Positions 35,946 through 45,483 of a stretch of 64,000 nt of DNA are shown here, piece after piece. The stretch is from contig JBBPYR010000122.1 of NCBI GenBank assembly GCA_038199755.1, positions 41,042 through 105,041 on the forward strand, in the 5' to 3' direction. The stretch is from JBBPYR01 sp038199755. GTDB taxonomy: Bacteria; Chloroflexota; Ktedonobacteria; Ktedonobacterales; Ktedonobacteraceae. The notes beneath the pieces are model-generated. The model did no database searches. It saw nothing but the letters and a program-made list of their open reading frames with translations, and was not told the DNA's origin. Numbering within the stretch: position 1 is the first letter of the stretch; each line of letters starts with the position of its first letter. Both the position numbers and the translations under genes were made by a program.

Positions 35946-38315
35946 ATGGCGACAACCTATACGCAGCCGCACGCACAAGGACCGAGAGAAGATTACCCAC
36001 TCATCATTGGCCAAGGTCACTACGTTGACGATCTTAAGCCACCTGCCGGACGACCAGCCGTGCTGTACGCGGCATTCGCACGTAGCATTTATGCTCACGC
36101 GGTAATCGAGCAGATCAACCTCGACTCTGTCCGTTCACTGGAAGGCGTTTTCGCAGCCCATACAGGTGAAGAACTCGTTCAAGACAAGCCAGCACTGGAT
36201 GTCATGCCCATGAAAGACCTGAAAAAATCGCCGCGCAAGGCAATGGCTATAGGCAGAGTTCGCTATGTCGGTGATCCTCTAGCTGTGATACTTGCCGACA
36301 CGCGTTATGGCGCACAGGATGCCAGTGACGCCCTTGAAGTTGACTACTCACCCCTGCCTACTGTGGTTGACCCGGAAGAGGCCCTATTGCCAGAGGCTCC
36401 CCTACTTTATGAAGAACTGGGCACGAATCAAGCATACTCTGCCAGTGCCCACTATGGTGATATTGAAAGTGCCTTTACCCAAGCGGAACACACCATAAGC
36501 TTGCGCCTCGTGAATCAGCGACTAGCACCAAGTTCCATCGAGCCACGTGCCTGTATGATCGATTTTGACCCGCAAACGGGCGAGCTTCAGGCATGGGTCT
36601 CTTCGCAGTCTGTGTATCGCATGCGTGACTTGCTAGCACAGTATCTTGGCCTTGATCGCAAGCAGGTGCATGTTCATAATGCCAACGTGGGTGGTGCCTT
36701 CGGCGTCAAAAATGGTTCACTGGGCGAAGAGTTGGTAATTGCGCAGTTGGCAATGCGCTATGGCCGCCCTATCAAATGGATTGAGGGGCGCACAGAAAAT
36801 CTGCAAGCACAGGCACAGGGCCGCGGCCAGATCAGTTATGTTGAGGCGGCCTTTCAGAACAACGGTCGTCTGTTGGGATTAAAGGTACGTAGCATCGCGG
36901 AAATAGGAGCCTATTTGACCACGATCACAGCGATGATCCCCTTACGGAGTGCTACCTTTCTTTGCGGTCCCTACACCGTACAAGCGGTTGAAAGCCATAT
37001 AGTTGGTGTCTATAACAATAAGGCGACGAGCACAGCCTATCGTGGCGCGGGCCGACCAGAAGCAGCCTATATCCTCGAACGCGTGATGGACCGTATCAGC
37101 CAGGAATTACAACTCGATCCAGTTGAGGTACGCCGCCGTAATTTGCTCGCGCCCGACGTGTTCCCCTATAAAACGCCGACCGGAGTCACCTACGATAGTG
37201 GTAACTACCAACTTGCCCTTGATAAAGCCCTTGCACTCGCTGATTATGATGGATGGCGAGTCAAGCAGCAAGCACGCAGGGCCACCCCCACTCAGGCCTC
37301 AAAGCTGATCGGCATCGGTCTCGCTACCTTTATCGAGTTATCTGGCGATGCCATCAACCCACCACCGGGCGCGCCACGAGAAGCGGCAACGGTGCGCATC
37401 CAGCACGACGGCACCATTCTGGTGCAAAGCGGCACAGCGCATAATGGGCAAGGCCACTTCACTATCTTCGCACAGATCGCGGCGAACATCCTTAGCGTTC
37501 CCCTTGACGCTGTAGAGGTACGTATGAATGATAGCGCATTGCCAGCATTTAGCGTTGGCACATTTAGCAGCCGTATCACGCAGGTTAGCGGCTCGGCAGT
37601 TGAATTGGCGGCGCAGGCGGTACGGGAAAAGGCGTTGCATGTTGCAGCACACCTGCTGGAGGTTGCTCCCGACGATCTCGTCATAGAAGAGGGGCAGGTA
37701 AAAGTGCGTGGCGTTCCCTCACGTGCGTTACCACTCGCAGAGTTGGCGCGGATGGTAGAGGAACAGCCCACGTTGATAGCGCATGAGGAGCCAAATCCAG
37801 TGAACAACGTTGCTATCGAGGGGCTAGCCGCATGGCGAGACTTCGCCCCTGCTGGCGCATCCTATGCATCAGGCACGCACATCGCGGTTGTTGAGGTAGA
37901 ACGTGAAACGGGCATCACCGACATTCTCAGTTATATCGCGGTAGATGACTGTGGCAAGATTCTCAATCATGAACTCGTCGAGGCCCAACTACACGGTGGC
38001 TTAGCGCAAGGTATCGGACAAGCATTGAATGAAGAGGTCATCTATGATCGAGAGGGTCAGTTGCTGAGCAGCACCTTTATGGACTACGCCATGCCTACCG
38101 CCGAGCAGCTACCGAACTTTATCACTGATATGGTGGAAAGCCCTTCCCCTACCAATCCGCTGGGTGCGAAGGGTGCAGGAGAAGCTGGCTGTGTCGGTGG
38201 ACCACCAGCTATCGTGAACGCCATCCTTGACGCACTGACACCCTTTGGCGTGAAAGAGCTTGATATGCCCCTCACACCGGAAAGGGTGTGGCAAGCAATA
38301 CATTCTGAGAGGTGA
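35946..38315 (+). CDS. Xanthine dehydrogenase/CO dehydrogenase family molybdopterin-binding subunit (CoxL form II-like)
   Basis: About 789 aa, a normal molybdenum-subunit length. The N-terminal domain begins DYPLIIGQGHYVDDLKPP; the Mo domain has NVGGAFGVKNGSLGEEL, AYRGAGRPEAAYILER and, near the end, NPLGAKGAGEAGCVGGP with the catalytic Glu. AYRGAGR in place of AYxCSFR places it in the form II (non-classical) CoxL-like group, whose substrate is usually not CO. No FAD or 2Fe-2S subunit genes lie beside it. Context gives no substrate. ATG 35946 is preferred; TTG 35943 precedes it. Confidence 0.88.
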   Translation: MATTYTQPHAQGPREDYPLIIGQGHYVDDLKPPAGRPAVLYAAFARSIYAHAVIEQINLDSVRSLEGVFAAHTGEELVQDKPALDVMPMKDLKKSPRKAMAIGRVRYVGDPLAVILADTRYGAQDASDALEVDYSPLPTVVDPEEALLPEAPLLYEELGTNQAYSASAHYGDIESAFTQAEHTISLRLVNQRLAPSSIEPRACMIDFDPQTGELQAWVSSQSVYRMRDLLAQYLGLDRKQVHVHNANVGGAFGVKNGSLGEELVIAQLAMRYGRPIKWIEGRTENLQAQAQGRGQISYVEAAFQNNGRLLGLKVRSIAEIGAYLTTITAMIPLRSATFLCGPYTVQAVESHIVGVYNNKATSTAYRGAGRPEAAYILERVMDRISQELQLDPVEVRRRNLLAPDVFPYKTPTGVTYDSGNYQLALDKALALADYDGWRVKQQARRATPTQASKLIGIGLATFIELSGDAINPPPGAPREAATVRIQHDGTILVQSGTAHNGQGHFTIFAQIAANILSVPLDAVEVRMNDSALPAFSVGTFSSRITQVSGSAVELAAQAVREKALHVAAHLLEVAPDDLVIEEGQVKVRGVPSRALPLAELARMVEEQPTLIAHEEPNPVNNVAIEGLAAWRDFAPAGASYASGTHIAVVEVERETGITDILSYIAVDDCGKILNHELVEAQLHGGLAQGIGQALNEEVIYDREGQLLSSTFMDYAMPTAEQLPNFITDMVESPSPTNPLGAKGAGEAGCVGGPPAIVNAILDALTPFGVKELDMPLTPERVWQAIHSER

Positions 38316-38334
38316 CAACTGTATTCGTCACCTC
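38309..38334. terminator. Hairpin covering the stop codons of two convergent genes
   Basis: GAGGTGAC (38309-38316) pairs with GTCACCTC (38327-38334) around a 10-base loop. It includes the TGA of the plus-strand molybdenum gene and reaches the stop of the minus-strand P-loop gene. Likely bidirectional terminator; no T-tract. Confidence 0.4.
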
Positions 38335-38959
38335 ATCTATCCCACCATGACCCATGTAAAGAACTTTGGCCAGCAATAAATTGTTGCTTCTCTTCGAGCA
38401 CCCAGCCGGAGAGCGATTTCACCACATCATTCAGCAGAACATGTGTAGTATCAAAGGTCGATATCTGCCAGCGCGCATCGCCTCTCTGCCACTGCTCCCA
38501 CCGCGTCCACAGCATACCCGGCTCAGCATCTTCCCGAATCACATCTTGCCTCCACTGTGGATCAACAGCGTGCATACGTTGCCATGCTGCCCAGCAAAGC
38601 ATGTCTTGACTAATCCCATAATCGTGAGCATTTCTTCCACGTAACCGATCAATACGCACAACATCATTGCAATCCAACAAACAGCCTGCAATCCCTGTCA
38701 CCTGCGCTGCTGAAGGGCAAGCAAGGATTTCGCCAAAAATTGCTCCACCGCATACTCCCATATCCTGCCCCTGTGTTTGATGCTCTAAGGTAATCTTGAG
38801 CCACTGCTCGGTAGTACGTTGACGCCACTTCTTGTCAGCATCGCGAGGAACACCAAGCGCATCAAAATCATACCAAACGACTTGAGGATGCAGGGTCTGC
38901 AAGCCACTGAGGGCAACTGACTTTCCAGCACCACTCGCTCCCATCACCATAAATAACAT
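38333..38959 (-). CDS. Small P-loop NTPase/kinase-like protein, substrate unknown
   Basis: About 208 aa. Walker A is MGASGAGKSVAL at residues 6-17, then LHPQVVWYDFDALGVP (an Asp-rich strand as in nucleoside/shikimate-type kinases), GGAIFGEILACPSA, a DRLRGRNAHDYGIS arginine-rich lid-like segment and a Trp-rich C-terminus. The layout fits P-loop small-molecule kinases of the zeta-toxin/AAA_33 type, but no family can be named with confidence. ATG 38959 follows GAGGGTGAG; ATG 38977 is also in frame. It lies downstream of the alpha-galactosidase gene by 40 bases. Confidence 0.7.
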   Translation of the reverse strand: MLFMVMGASGAGKSVALSGLQTLHPQVVWYDFDALGVPRDADKKWRQRTTEQWLKITLEHQTQGQDMGVCGGAIFGEILACPSAAQVTGIAGCLLDCNDVVRIDRLRGRNAHDYGISQDMLCWAAWQRMHAVDPQWRQDVIREDAEPGMLWTRWEQWQRGDARWQISTFDTTHVLLNDVVKSLSGWVLEEKQQFIAGQSSLHGSWWDR

Positions 38960-38998
38960 CTCTTTTCTCACCCTCATCTCATGTTTACTGATCCATCA

Positions 38999-41137
38999 TC
39001 ATGATGTTACGCGCTTCAAGTGAAACATCTGGCTATCAAAGTCACCCACGAGTTTCAATGCTAGACCCTTTTGCATGAGATAAGCACCACTATAGGTTGC
39101 ACTATTCTCCACGTCTATATAGTACGCTTCTGCCTCAAGGTCGCGCAACATTAACGGTCTCAACGTTTCGCCAAATTGTTGCGAATGGCCCCACGCAAAG
39201 ACGACCACTTCATCACCATTGCGCGCCACATACTGTGTCGCGGCAAAATTTCCCGTGCGTGGCGAATGTAAACGATACATCAGGCCGTTCTGAATGGTCG
39301 CACGCACACGTTTATAGAGCGCAATGAAGTGGCGTGCCTCGTCGCGCTCCTGCGGTGCCCACTTTGCGAGGTTGCCACCGATGCCGAGTGAACCAGCCAT
39401 GGCAACATGAAAGCGATAGCGTAAAGATACCGTTCGCTTTGTGACAAAGTTGGGGCAATCGGTCACCCAGCACATCATGACACGCGGCACGTAGGCATAG
39501 CTGAAACCCTCCTGAATGCGCAAACGGTCAAACGCATCGGTATTATCGCTCGTCCAAGCCTGCTCTACACGCGACAGGATGCCCAAGTCTACACGCCCAC
39601 CACCACCAGCACACGTTTCAAACGCAACACGCGGATGACGGAGCCGCAGTTCATCAATGACCCAGTAGAGGTTACGGACATGATCGAGCCAGGCACGCTC
39701 TGGATTATCGCCATCCGCCTCTGGCCATCCTGGTTCACTGACGGAACGATTCAAATCCCATTTGATAAACTCGATAGCATGCTCCGACAACAAGGTATCA
39801 AGGGTCGTGAACATCCAGTCTCGTACATCCTCACGCGCAAGATTTAATACCAGCTGATTACGACTTTCGGTACGCGTTCGTTGCCGAAAATGGTATACCC
39901 AATTGGGATGGGCGCGGTACAGATCGCTGTCGCGGTTCACCATCTCCGGTTCCACCCACAAGCCGAACCGCATACCCAATTCATTTACTCGTGCGATCAA
40001 TGGTTTCAAGCCACGGGGAAATTTCTCGCGATTGACTGTCCAATCCCCTAGTCCTGCCTTGTCATTATTGCGAGCCCCAAACCAGCCATCATCCATTACA
40101 AAGACCTCGATGCCAAGGGTAGCCGCCGTTTCAGCAAGCTTCATCTGATTCTGCTCATTAACGGCAAACGCTGTTGCCTCCCAAGAGTTATAGAGCACGG
40201 GTCGCACTGCATCACGAGCCCCCGGCAGAATATGTTCGAGTTCGTAGCTGTGCCATTTGCGACTGACACTGCCGAAGCCGCCATCTGTATATAACCCGAC
40301 AAACTTGGGCAGTTCTAGTTGCATACCCTCGTCAAGGCTGTAGTGAAAATCGAAATCATTCACCCCACCGGTACAATGCACCTCACCATAGGGGGTCGTC
40401 TCCACAAGAATTTGCCAGGAACCGCTCCAGGCCAGGGCAACACTCCAAACCTCACCGCTTTCCTCACTAGCCTTCCCCTCTGCATCCAAGGCAATCCAGG
40501 GGTTAAACTGGTGACTTGTCGCTCCCCGTCTGCTTTCCAGCACAAACTTTCCGGGGGTCAGCCCAATTTCCTCAAGTTGCGTCTCCTTACCCCAACGCCC
40601 ATGGAGGTAGGTGAGCCGATACTGCTCACCGTGCGGCAGGTGCCAATCCGCCGAAAGAGCCTGTTCAATAATGATAGGTCCACTGCCCTGACCATTCTCT
40701 AACTGCACCCAGCGTTCAAGCACATCATGACCATCATAGACGCGATAGTAAAGTGTCACCACGAGGGGATAGGCACGGTCGCGGCACCGCAGCCAGAGTG
40801 TTTGGCCTGCGCTTGACTGCTCGATGCCATATTCTTCAAAGAGCCACTCGATTGCGCGCGTACCATCGCTGTATTCGACCTTCAAGCTGGGTTCGTTGAA
40901 GCGCATCTCTCCCCATGGGGCGTACTCCTCACGCGACATGCCCGTCGACGACTCGAAGGGAGCCCATGATGACTTTGCCATTTTCGCCATTTCTTTGGCG
41001 GTAGCAACGGAAACCTGCTTCCCCCAATAGATATGTTGTAACGAAGATTTGTCCTCACTCAGCCCAATACAGTAGGTCGATGCCTCCAACTGGAGGATCC
41101 AACACTTGCTCGACGCTTCATAGGTGATAGTGGCCAC
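38999..41137 (-). CDS. GH36 alpha-galactosidase
   Basis: It hydrolyses alpha-galactosides such as melibiose and raffinose. The protein is about 712 aa, typical for GH36. An N-terminal beta-supersandwich is followed by the TIM barrel with FVMDDGWFGARN, the nucleophile in FIKWDLNRS (Asp about residue 460) and the acid/base in SDNTDAFDR (about 530), then CAGGGGRVDLGIL. GTG 41137 is chosen because AAGGAG lies eight bases upstream; the ATG at 41164 adds nine residues with a weak site. No signal peptide, so it works inside the cell on imported oligosaccharides. A long hairpin lies 40 bases before the start. Confidence 0.92.
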   Translation of the reverse strand: MATITYEASSKCWILQLEASTYCIGLSEDKSSLQHIYWGKQVSVATAKEMAKMAKSSWAPFESSTGMSREEYAPWGEMRFNEPSLKVEYSDGTRAIEWLFEEYGIEQSSAGQTLWLRCRDRAYPLVVTLYYRVYDGHDVLERWVQLENGQGSGPIIIEQALSADWHLPHGEQYRLTYLHGRWGKETQLEEIGLTPGKFVLESRRGATSHQFNPWIALDAEGKASEESGEVWSVALAWSGSWQILVETTPYGEVHCTGGVNDFDFHYSLDEGMQLELPKFVGLYTDGGFGSVSRKWHSYELEHILPGARDAVRPVLYNSWEATAFAVNEQNQMKLAETAATLGIEVFVMDDGWFGARNNDKAGLGDWTVNREKFPRGLKPLIARVNELGMRFGLWVEPEMVNRDSDLYRAHPNWVYHFRQRTRTESRNQLVLNLAREDVRDWMFTTLDTLLSEHAIEFIKWDLNRSVSEPGWPEADGDNPERAWLDHVRNLYWVIDELRLRHPRVAFETCAGGGGRVDLGILSRVEQAWTSDNTDAFDRLRIQEGFSYAYVPRVMMCWVTDCPNFVTKRTVSLRYRFHVAMAGSLGIGGNLAKWAPQERDEARHFIALYKRVRATIQNGLMYRLHSPRTGNFAATQYVARNGDEVVVFAWGHSQQFGETLRPLMLRDLEAEAYYIDVENSATYSGAYLMQKGLALKLVGDFDSQMFHLKRVTS

Positions 41138-41176
41138 GGCTTTCGCTCCTTCTCCTACAATCATCTCGTATAAAAG

Positions 41177-41247
41177 TTTTTTGGATGGGCAGCACTATGT
41201 GCAATATAAGAGAGTTATATTGTACATAGTGCTGCCCATCCAAAAAA
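41177..41247. repeat. 71-base near-perfect inverted repeat between alpha-galactosidase and kinase-like genes
   Basis: The arms 41177-41209 and 41215-41247 are complementary over 33 bases with one mismatch (G41201/T41223) around the 5-base loop GAGAG. The ends are TTTTTT and AAAAAA, so neither strand has a T-run after the stem, unlike an intrinsic terminator. It lies in the leader of the alpha-galactosidase gene. It could be a MITE-like palindromic element or an mRNA-processing or stability hairpin. Confidence 0.6.
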
Positions 41248-41258
41248 GATTACCATAG

Positions 41259-42065
41259 CTAAGAGTGTGTTGAATGAGCTGATGACCGGGACGACACAGA
41301 AAAATCAGAGGGCTTGTCCAGATAAGGCGCAAGGCCTGCGGCAGGTCCTAATTCCTCCGCTGGCACGCCCAACCGACTCGCTTTGTCCTCCAATGCAAGA
41401 CACACAAGCTCGGTAATGCGATCCAAGTCGAGCACGGCAGTATTAATGACCAGATCATACAGGTCTGGGCTATCGGGTTTCTGATGAAACTGGTTCTGCA
41501 TATTACGCTCGCGAGCACGGTCTTTCTCCTGAATGCGCATGCGAGCGGCATCACTGCTCAGTTGCTCGCGCAGTTTGACATAGGCGACACGCAGTTCCAG
41601 TGGAGCCACGATGCGCAGATGGAGCACATTGCGCTGCTCCGCCAGCAAGAACTGACCTCCACGTCCGACAATCACGGCATGGCCGTTGGCAGCTGCTGCC
41701 TTGACCACTTGCTGCATCGTCTCCTGATAGGCCCGTTCGTTCACAGCGGTCCGAGTAGCGGCAATAGGTGCCCCGGAAGGCATCAATGCTCCTGAGACGG
41801 CAGGCATGAACCCACCAGAGGTAATATTGCGTATGCCATTCAGGATACGTGAAAGAGCACTTTCGACATACTCCTCGTCGTAGCGAGCGACATCCGTTTC
41901 GTAAATGCCTAACTCGCGTGCAGTCTGTTCGATGATGTAGTGGTCAACCAATTGCCAGCCCAGTTTTCGTGCCACACGACTGGCAACTTCGCCGCCACCA
42001 CTGCCATACTGACGGGAAATCGTCACGGCCTGCATTGCGGCAATAGCCTGCTGATTCCTTTCCAT
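41259..42065 (-). CDS. Cytidylate kinase-like family protein
   Basis: 268 aa. It opens AVTISRQYGSGGGEVASRVARKLGWQLVD, the nucleotide-binding loop of the cytidylate-kinase-like family (PF13189), which has GSGGG in place of GxxGxGK. Then come VIVGRGGQFLLAE, HLRIVAPLELRVAYV and DLYDLVINTAVLDLDRITELVC, all typical. True CMP kinase is shorter and has a different loop, so CMP need not be the substrate. It is the last gene of the ABC transporter operon, which suggests phosphorylation of a sugar or nucleoside, but this is inference. Confidence 0.8.
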   Translation of the reverse strand: MERNQQAIAAMQAVTISRQYGSGGGEVASRVARKLGWQLVDHYIIEQTARELGIYETDVARYDEEYVESALSRILNGIRNITSGGFMPAVSGALMPSGAPIAATRTAVNERAYQETMQQVVKAAAANGHAVIVGRGGQFLLAEQRNVLHLRIVAPLELRVAYVKLREQLSSDAARMRIQEKDRARERNMQNQFHQKPDSPDLYDLVINTAVLDLDRITELVCLALEDKASRLGVPAEELGPAAGLAPYLDKPSDFSVSSRSSAHSTHS

Positions 42066-42104
42066 AATGGTATCTCCGCTCTTTCTGTCGAGGGATTACC
42101 CTCT

Positions 42105-43001
42105 TTATGCCTTCAATCCAGTCATGGCAATACCTGCGATGATATGACGTTGAGCCAGAATATAGACGACCAGGAGGGGGAGAATTGCGATCACCGAGCC
42201 AGCCATCACGAGCGTCCACTCTGTGGCATATTGCCCGCGGAACTGGTTAAGCATCAGCGGGACAGTAAAGTTCGACGGCGTATTCAGCATGATTAGCGGT
42301 CTGAAAAAGTCGTTCCACTGGCCGATGAAGGTGAAAATGCCAAGAGCTGCGAGAGGTGCTCTGATCAGTGGCATGATGATTCTCCAGAAAATGGTCCAGC
42401 GATTCGCGCCATCCATAATGGCCGCCTCCTCCAGCTCAAGAGGTAGGCCCAGAATAAACTGCCGCAAGAGGAAGACGCCAAAGGCACTGAAGAGTGCCGG
42501 AGGTAGAATCAACGAGAGCAAGGTATCCAACAAACCAAACGCCTTCATGGTGAGGAAGATGGGAATGATGGTAAGTTGGAAAGGGATCATCATCGTTGCC
42601 AGGAACACAAAGAAGATGATTTCCCGCCCGGGAAAGCGAATACGCGCAAACGCATAGGCAGCCATGGAGCAGGTGACGAGTTGAAAGACCGTCACTGTGA
42701 CCGCGACGATGGCACTATTGATGTATGCAAGATCGAAGGGAAGGGCACTGAACGATTGCGGATAGTTCGCCCACTGAAATGGGTTGGGAATGAACGATGG
42801 CGGGATGCTGAACGCCTGGGCCGTCGTTTCTAACGAGGTGATCACCATCCACAGGAAGGGAACGACCATGATGATGGCACCAATGATGAGCAGCACGTGG
42901 ATGAGCGTCGTAGACACGATCTCGGATGTCTTCTTCTGTCCGCCTGTGTCGGTCAGAGCTCTGGCTTTGGCTATTCTGGTATCGACTGATTCTTGCAGCA
43001 T
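42105..43001 (-). CDS. Carbohydrate ABC transporter permease (MalG-type)
   Basis: 298 aa with six transmembrane helices. The EAA loop that contacts the ATPase reads EEAAIMDGANRWTIFWRIIMPL (about residues 193-214). C-terminus ends GIAMTGLKA, typical of MalG. It pairs with the MalF-type permease 30 bases upstream. No ATPase gene is in the operon; such CUT1 importers often use a shared MsmX-like ATPase encoded elsewhere. Confidence 0.93.
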   Translation of the reverse strand: MLQESVDTRIAKARALTDTGGQKKTSEIVSTTLIHVLLIIGAIIMVVPFLWMVITSLETTAQAFSIPPSFIPNPFQWANYPQSFSALPFDLAYINSAIVAVTVTVFQLVTCSMAAYAFARIRFPGREIIFFVFLATMMIPFQLTIIPIFLTMKAFGLLDTLLSLILPPALFSAFGVFLLRQFILGLPLELEEAAIMDGANRWTIFWRIIMPLIRAPLAALGIFTFIGQWNDFFRPLIMLNTPSNFTVPLMLNQFRGQYATEWTLVMAGSVIAILPLLVVYILAQRHIIAGIAMTGLKA

Positions 43002-43031
43002 ATGCTCACTTCTCTTTCTCCATACGGTTTC

Positions 43032-43970
43032 TTAGACGTCGTAGTTGACCCAGAGTCTCTGCATTCGGAATTGCACCCCGGTTATCGCCAAGAGGATGAC
43101 AAACAAAATCACGGCAGCAGCGCTGGCCGTGCCAAAGGTGGCGTTCTCAAAGCCCAGGTGATAGATGTGATAGACCATCGTGTAACTATCTTTACCAGGG
43201 CCACCACCCGTTAGGATGAACGTGAGATCGAAGACCTGAAACGAACCGAGAATCGACATGATCGCCGTAAAGAAGATGGTCGGCGTCAACATCGGCAAGG
43301 TGACGTTCCAAAACTGTTGAAACTTGTTCGCGCCATCCATGCGTGCCGCCTCAGAATATGAGGCAGGAATTCCTTGCAAGCCCGCCAGGAAAATGATCAT
43401 ATTGAAGCCCAATCCCTGCCAGATGCCAACCACGGCAATCGAGGGAATAACGAAGCGTGCATCCGTCAGCCAGCCAACACCCTGACTATGAAACACTGAT
43501 TTCAGTAGGGAATTGATCAATCCAAAGTCGCTGTTGAGCAGAAGCGACCAGATGACGCCAACGGCAACGGACCCAGTGATGAAAGGCATGAAGTAGAGCA
43601 CGCGGTAAACTGTTTTCCCTTTCACGTTATTGAGACCCAGCGCGATGAGTAGCGCGAAAATGAGCCCGCCGGGCACCGCAATCAGAGTGTAATACAACGT
43701 GTTCAAGAGGGCGATGTGTAAATCACTGTTCCCAAGCTGATCGATGAAATTCGACAAACCCACAAAGGTAATTGGTCCCAGTCCATCCCAGTTCGCCATG
43801 CTCAGATAGAATACCGAGAGCAAGGGGATGAGGGAAAACAGCAGCAGCCCCAGCAGTTGCGGCCCCAGGAAAACGTATCCCCAGAGAGCATCTCGCTCCA
43901 TCCTGTCGCGCCGTTTTCCCTTCGTTGCGACGATCTTACCAGTTTCCACCGATTGTACTTGATAGTCCAT
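43032..43970 (-). CDS. Carbohydrate ABC transporter permease (MalF-type)
   Basis: About 312 aa with six helices starting at WGYVFLGPQLLGLLLFSLIPLL. The EAA loop is YSEAARMDGANKFQQFWNVTLPML. ILTGGGPGKDSYTMVYHIY is the family signature before the last helix. ATG 43970 is chosen after AAAGGATGGG; a TTG start 12 codons earlier is also in frame. It is the second gene of the operon, after the binding protein. Confidence 0.92.
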   Translation of the reverse strand: MDYQVQSVETGKIVATKGKRRDRMERDALWGYVFLGPQLLGLLLFSLIPLLSVFYLSMANWDGLGPITFVGLSNFIDQLGNSDLHIALLNTLYYTLIAVPGGLIFALLIALGLNNVKGKTVYRVLYFMPFITGSVAVGVIWSLLLNSDFGLINSLLKSVFHSQGVGWLTDARFVIPSIAVVGIWQGLGFNMIIFLAGLQGIPASYSEAARMDGANKFQQFWNVTLPMLTPTIFFTAIMSILGSFQVFDLTFILTGGGPGKDSYTMVYHIYHLGFENATFGTASAAAVILFVILLAITGVQFRMQRLWVNYDV

Positions 43971-44097
43971 ATCTCTGACCCATCCTTTTCGTTCGGCTTG
44001 TTCCAAGAGAAGATGATGGGGGAAAGCTGTTCTGACGAGGTGCTTTCCCCCGCGACCTGCGACGAAAGCTTCGTCTCAGGGAGAACTCTAGGAAAGA

Positions 44098-45483
44098 CTA
44101 CTGTTGGCTAATCGCCTGCCCCTTCTGAATACGTGGCTCAGCCATAGCGGCGACTGCAGCCAGCGAGCTTTTCACATCTTTGCCCTGCAGCCAGACCGGG
44201 TCCATTGAGGTCTGGATGTCGGTGCTCAAGCCAGGGGCGAATCCTTCCGCCGGAAAGAGGCCATAGCCAGAGTTACGTGCATCAAGCAGAAACTGTGCAT
44301 GGGCCGGATCGTTACCGTCAGTGACCACTTTCTCGGTGACCGCTGCCTGGATCGATGGGACAGCGTTTCCACCACCTGACAACCGGAAGGTCTGCCCATC
44401 GGGCGACACGAAGTTGGTCAGAAAGTCAAAGGATTGCGCCTGCAGGGTGGTTTTCTTATTGATTACCATGTATGCTAGAGCAACTCCAGCTGCCCCCAGT
44501 TTGCCGTCGGGAGTGGGGAAAGGAACGCAGTCATATTTGATGCCCCCAGTCTTAAATTCGGGCAGGTCCCAGCGACCGACGGAGATAAAGCCTGTCTGAC
44601 CACTGAGCAGTGCAAGATCGTTGCCTTGACCCTTGGGCAAGCTGCCAGCATAGACCATCTTCTTTTGGCGTACCTGCGTGGCCAACCAGGTGAAGGTATC
44701 GAGCGATTTGGCATCATCCTGTGCAATGAAGCTTCCATAGCCATTCTTGTCATAGATTTTGCCACCATAGCTGGTAGCCCAGCTATACCATACTAAAGGC
44801 CAGGCATCCAGGACATAGCCATACTTGCCATTAGCCTTGATCTTATCAATCATCTGCTGGAAGGCATCGCGCGTCCACTTCCCCTGCGCATACACATCAG
44901 CGGGCATCGTCGTGATGCCTGCATCCTGCAGCACTTTCTCGTTATACCAGAGCAACAGCGGATTGCAATCGACGGGAACCCCAAAAATCTTGCCGCTCTG
45001 AGTCTTGGCCGCCCCCCACAGACCGGGAGCGAAATCAGTTGCCTTTTCTTTCGACTGCGAGCTGTTCAATAACGTACTCAAATCGATAACTGTCTGATTC
45101 GCAACTAACTTTCCAATATCACCGTCACCGACGTAGAAGACATCCGGCGCGTTCCCACCATTGAGTTCGGTTAGTATCTTGGAAAAATAGTTGTTGTTGG
45201 CCGAGGGGACAAAGGTGTACTGCACATTGGTGTTGTGCGCCTTATTGTAGTTAGCTGTGAAATCCTTGAAGCGCTGAATCTCGCCCGTATTGGCCCAATT
45301 GGACCACTTGATCGAGCTGCCACTCCCACTTCCACCGCCAGAATTAGCTCCGGTGCAAGCGGCTACAAATGCTTCGACACTCGAGAGGGATATGCCAAGT
45401 GCGACAGCCCGACGCATAAAAGAACGACGATCAATTTTCCCTGTCATAAACTCTTGGACAAGGTTCTGCTGAGAAGTGCTCAT
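44098..45483 (-). CDS. Extracellular sugar-binding lipoprotein of an ABC importer (family 1)
   Basis: 461 aa. The N-terminus has a twin-arginine-like stretch DRRSFMRRAVALG, a hydrophobic segment and the lipobox VAAC followed by a Gly/Ser-rich linker, so it is a Tat-exported membrane-anchored lipoprotein. The body has the SBP_bac_1 pattern: VQYTFVPSANNNYFSKILTELNGGNAPDVFYVGDG, LWYNEKVLQDAG, AYMVINKKT. It captures a sugar and delivers it to the two permeases downstream. Neighbouring alpha-galactosidase and GH4 genes suggest an alpha-galactoside or related oligosaccharide. A strong minus-strand promoter lies about 270 bases upstream. Confidence 0.92.
   Translation of the reverse strand: MSTSQQNLVQEFMTGKIDRRSFMRRAVALGISLSSVEAFVAACTGANSGGGSGSGSSIKWSNWANTGEIQRFKDFTANYNKAHNTNVQYTFVPSANNNYFSKILTELNGGNAPDVFYVGDGDIGKLVANQTVIDLSTLLNSSQSKEKATDFAPGLWGAAKTQSGKIFGVPVDCNPLLLWYNEKVLQDAGITTMPADVYAQGKWTRDAFQQMIDKIKANGKYGYVLDAWPLVWYSWATSYGGKIYDKNGYGSFIAQDDAKSLDTFTWLATQVRQKKMVYAGSLPKGQGNDLALLSGQTGFISVGRWDLPEFKTGGIKYDCVPFPTPDGKLGAAGVALAYMVINKKTTLQAQSFDFLTNFVSPDGQTFRLSGGGNAVPSIQAAVTEKVVTDGNDPAHAQFLLDARNSGYGLFPAEGFAPGLSTDIQTSMDPVWLQGKDVKSSLAAVAAMAEPRIQKGQAISQQ

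Noticed and set aside
41177..41247. Rho-independent terminator
   Set aside because: The T-run precedes the stem on both strands, so the stem is not followed by T residues.
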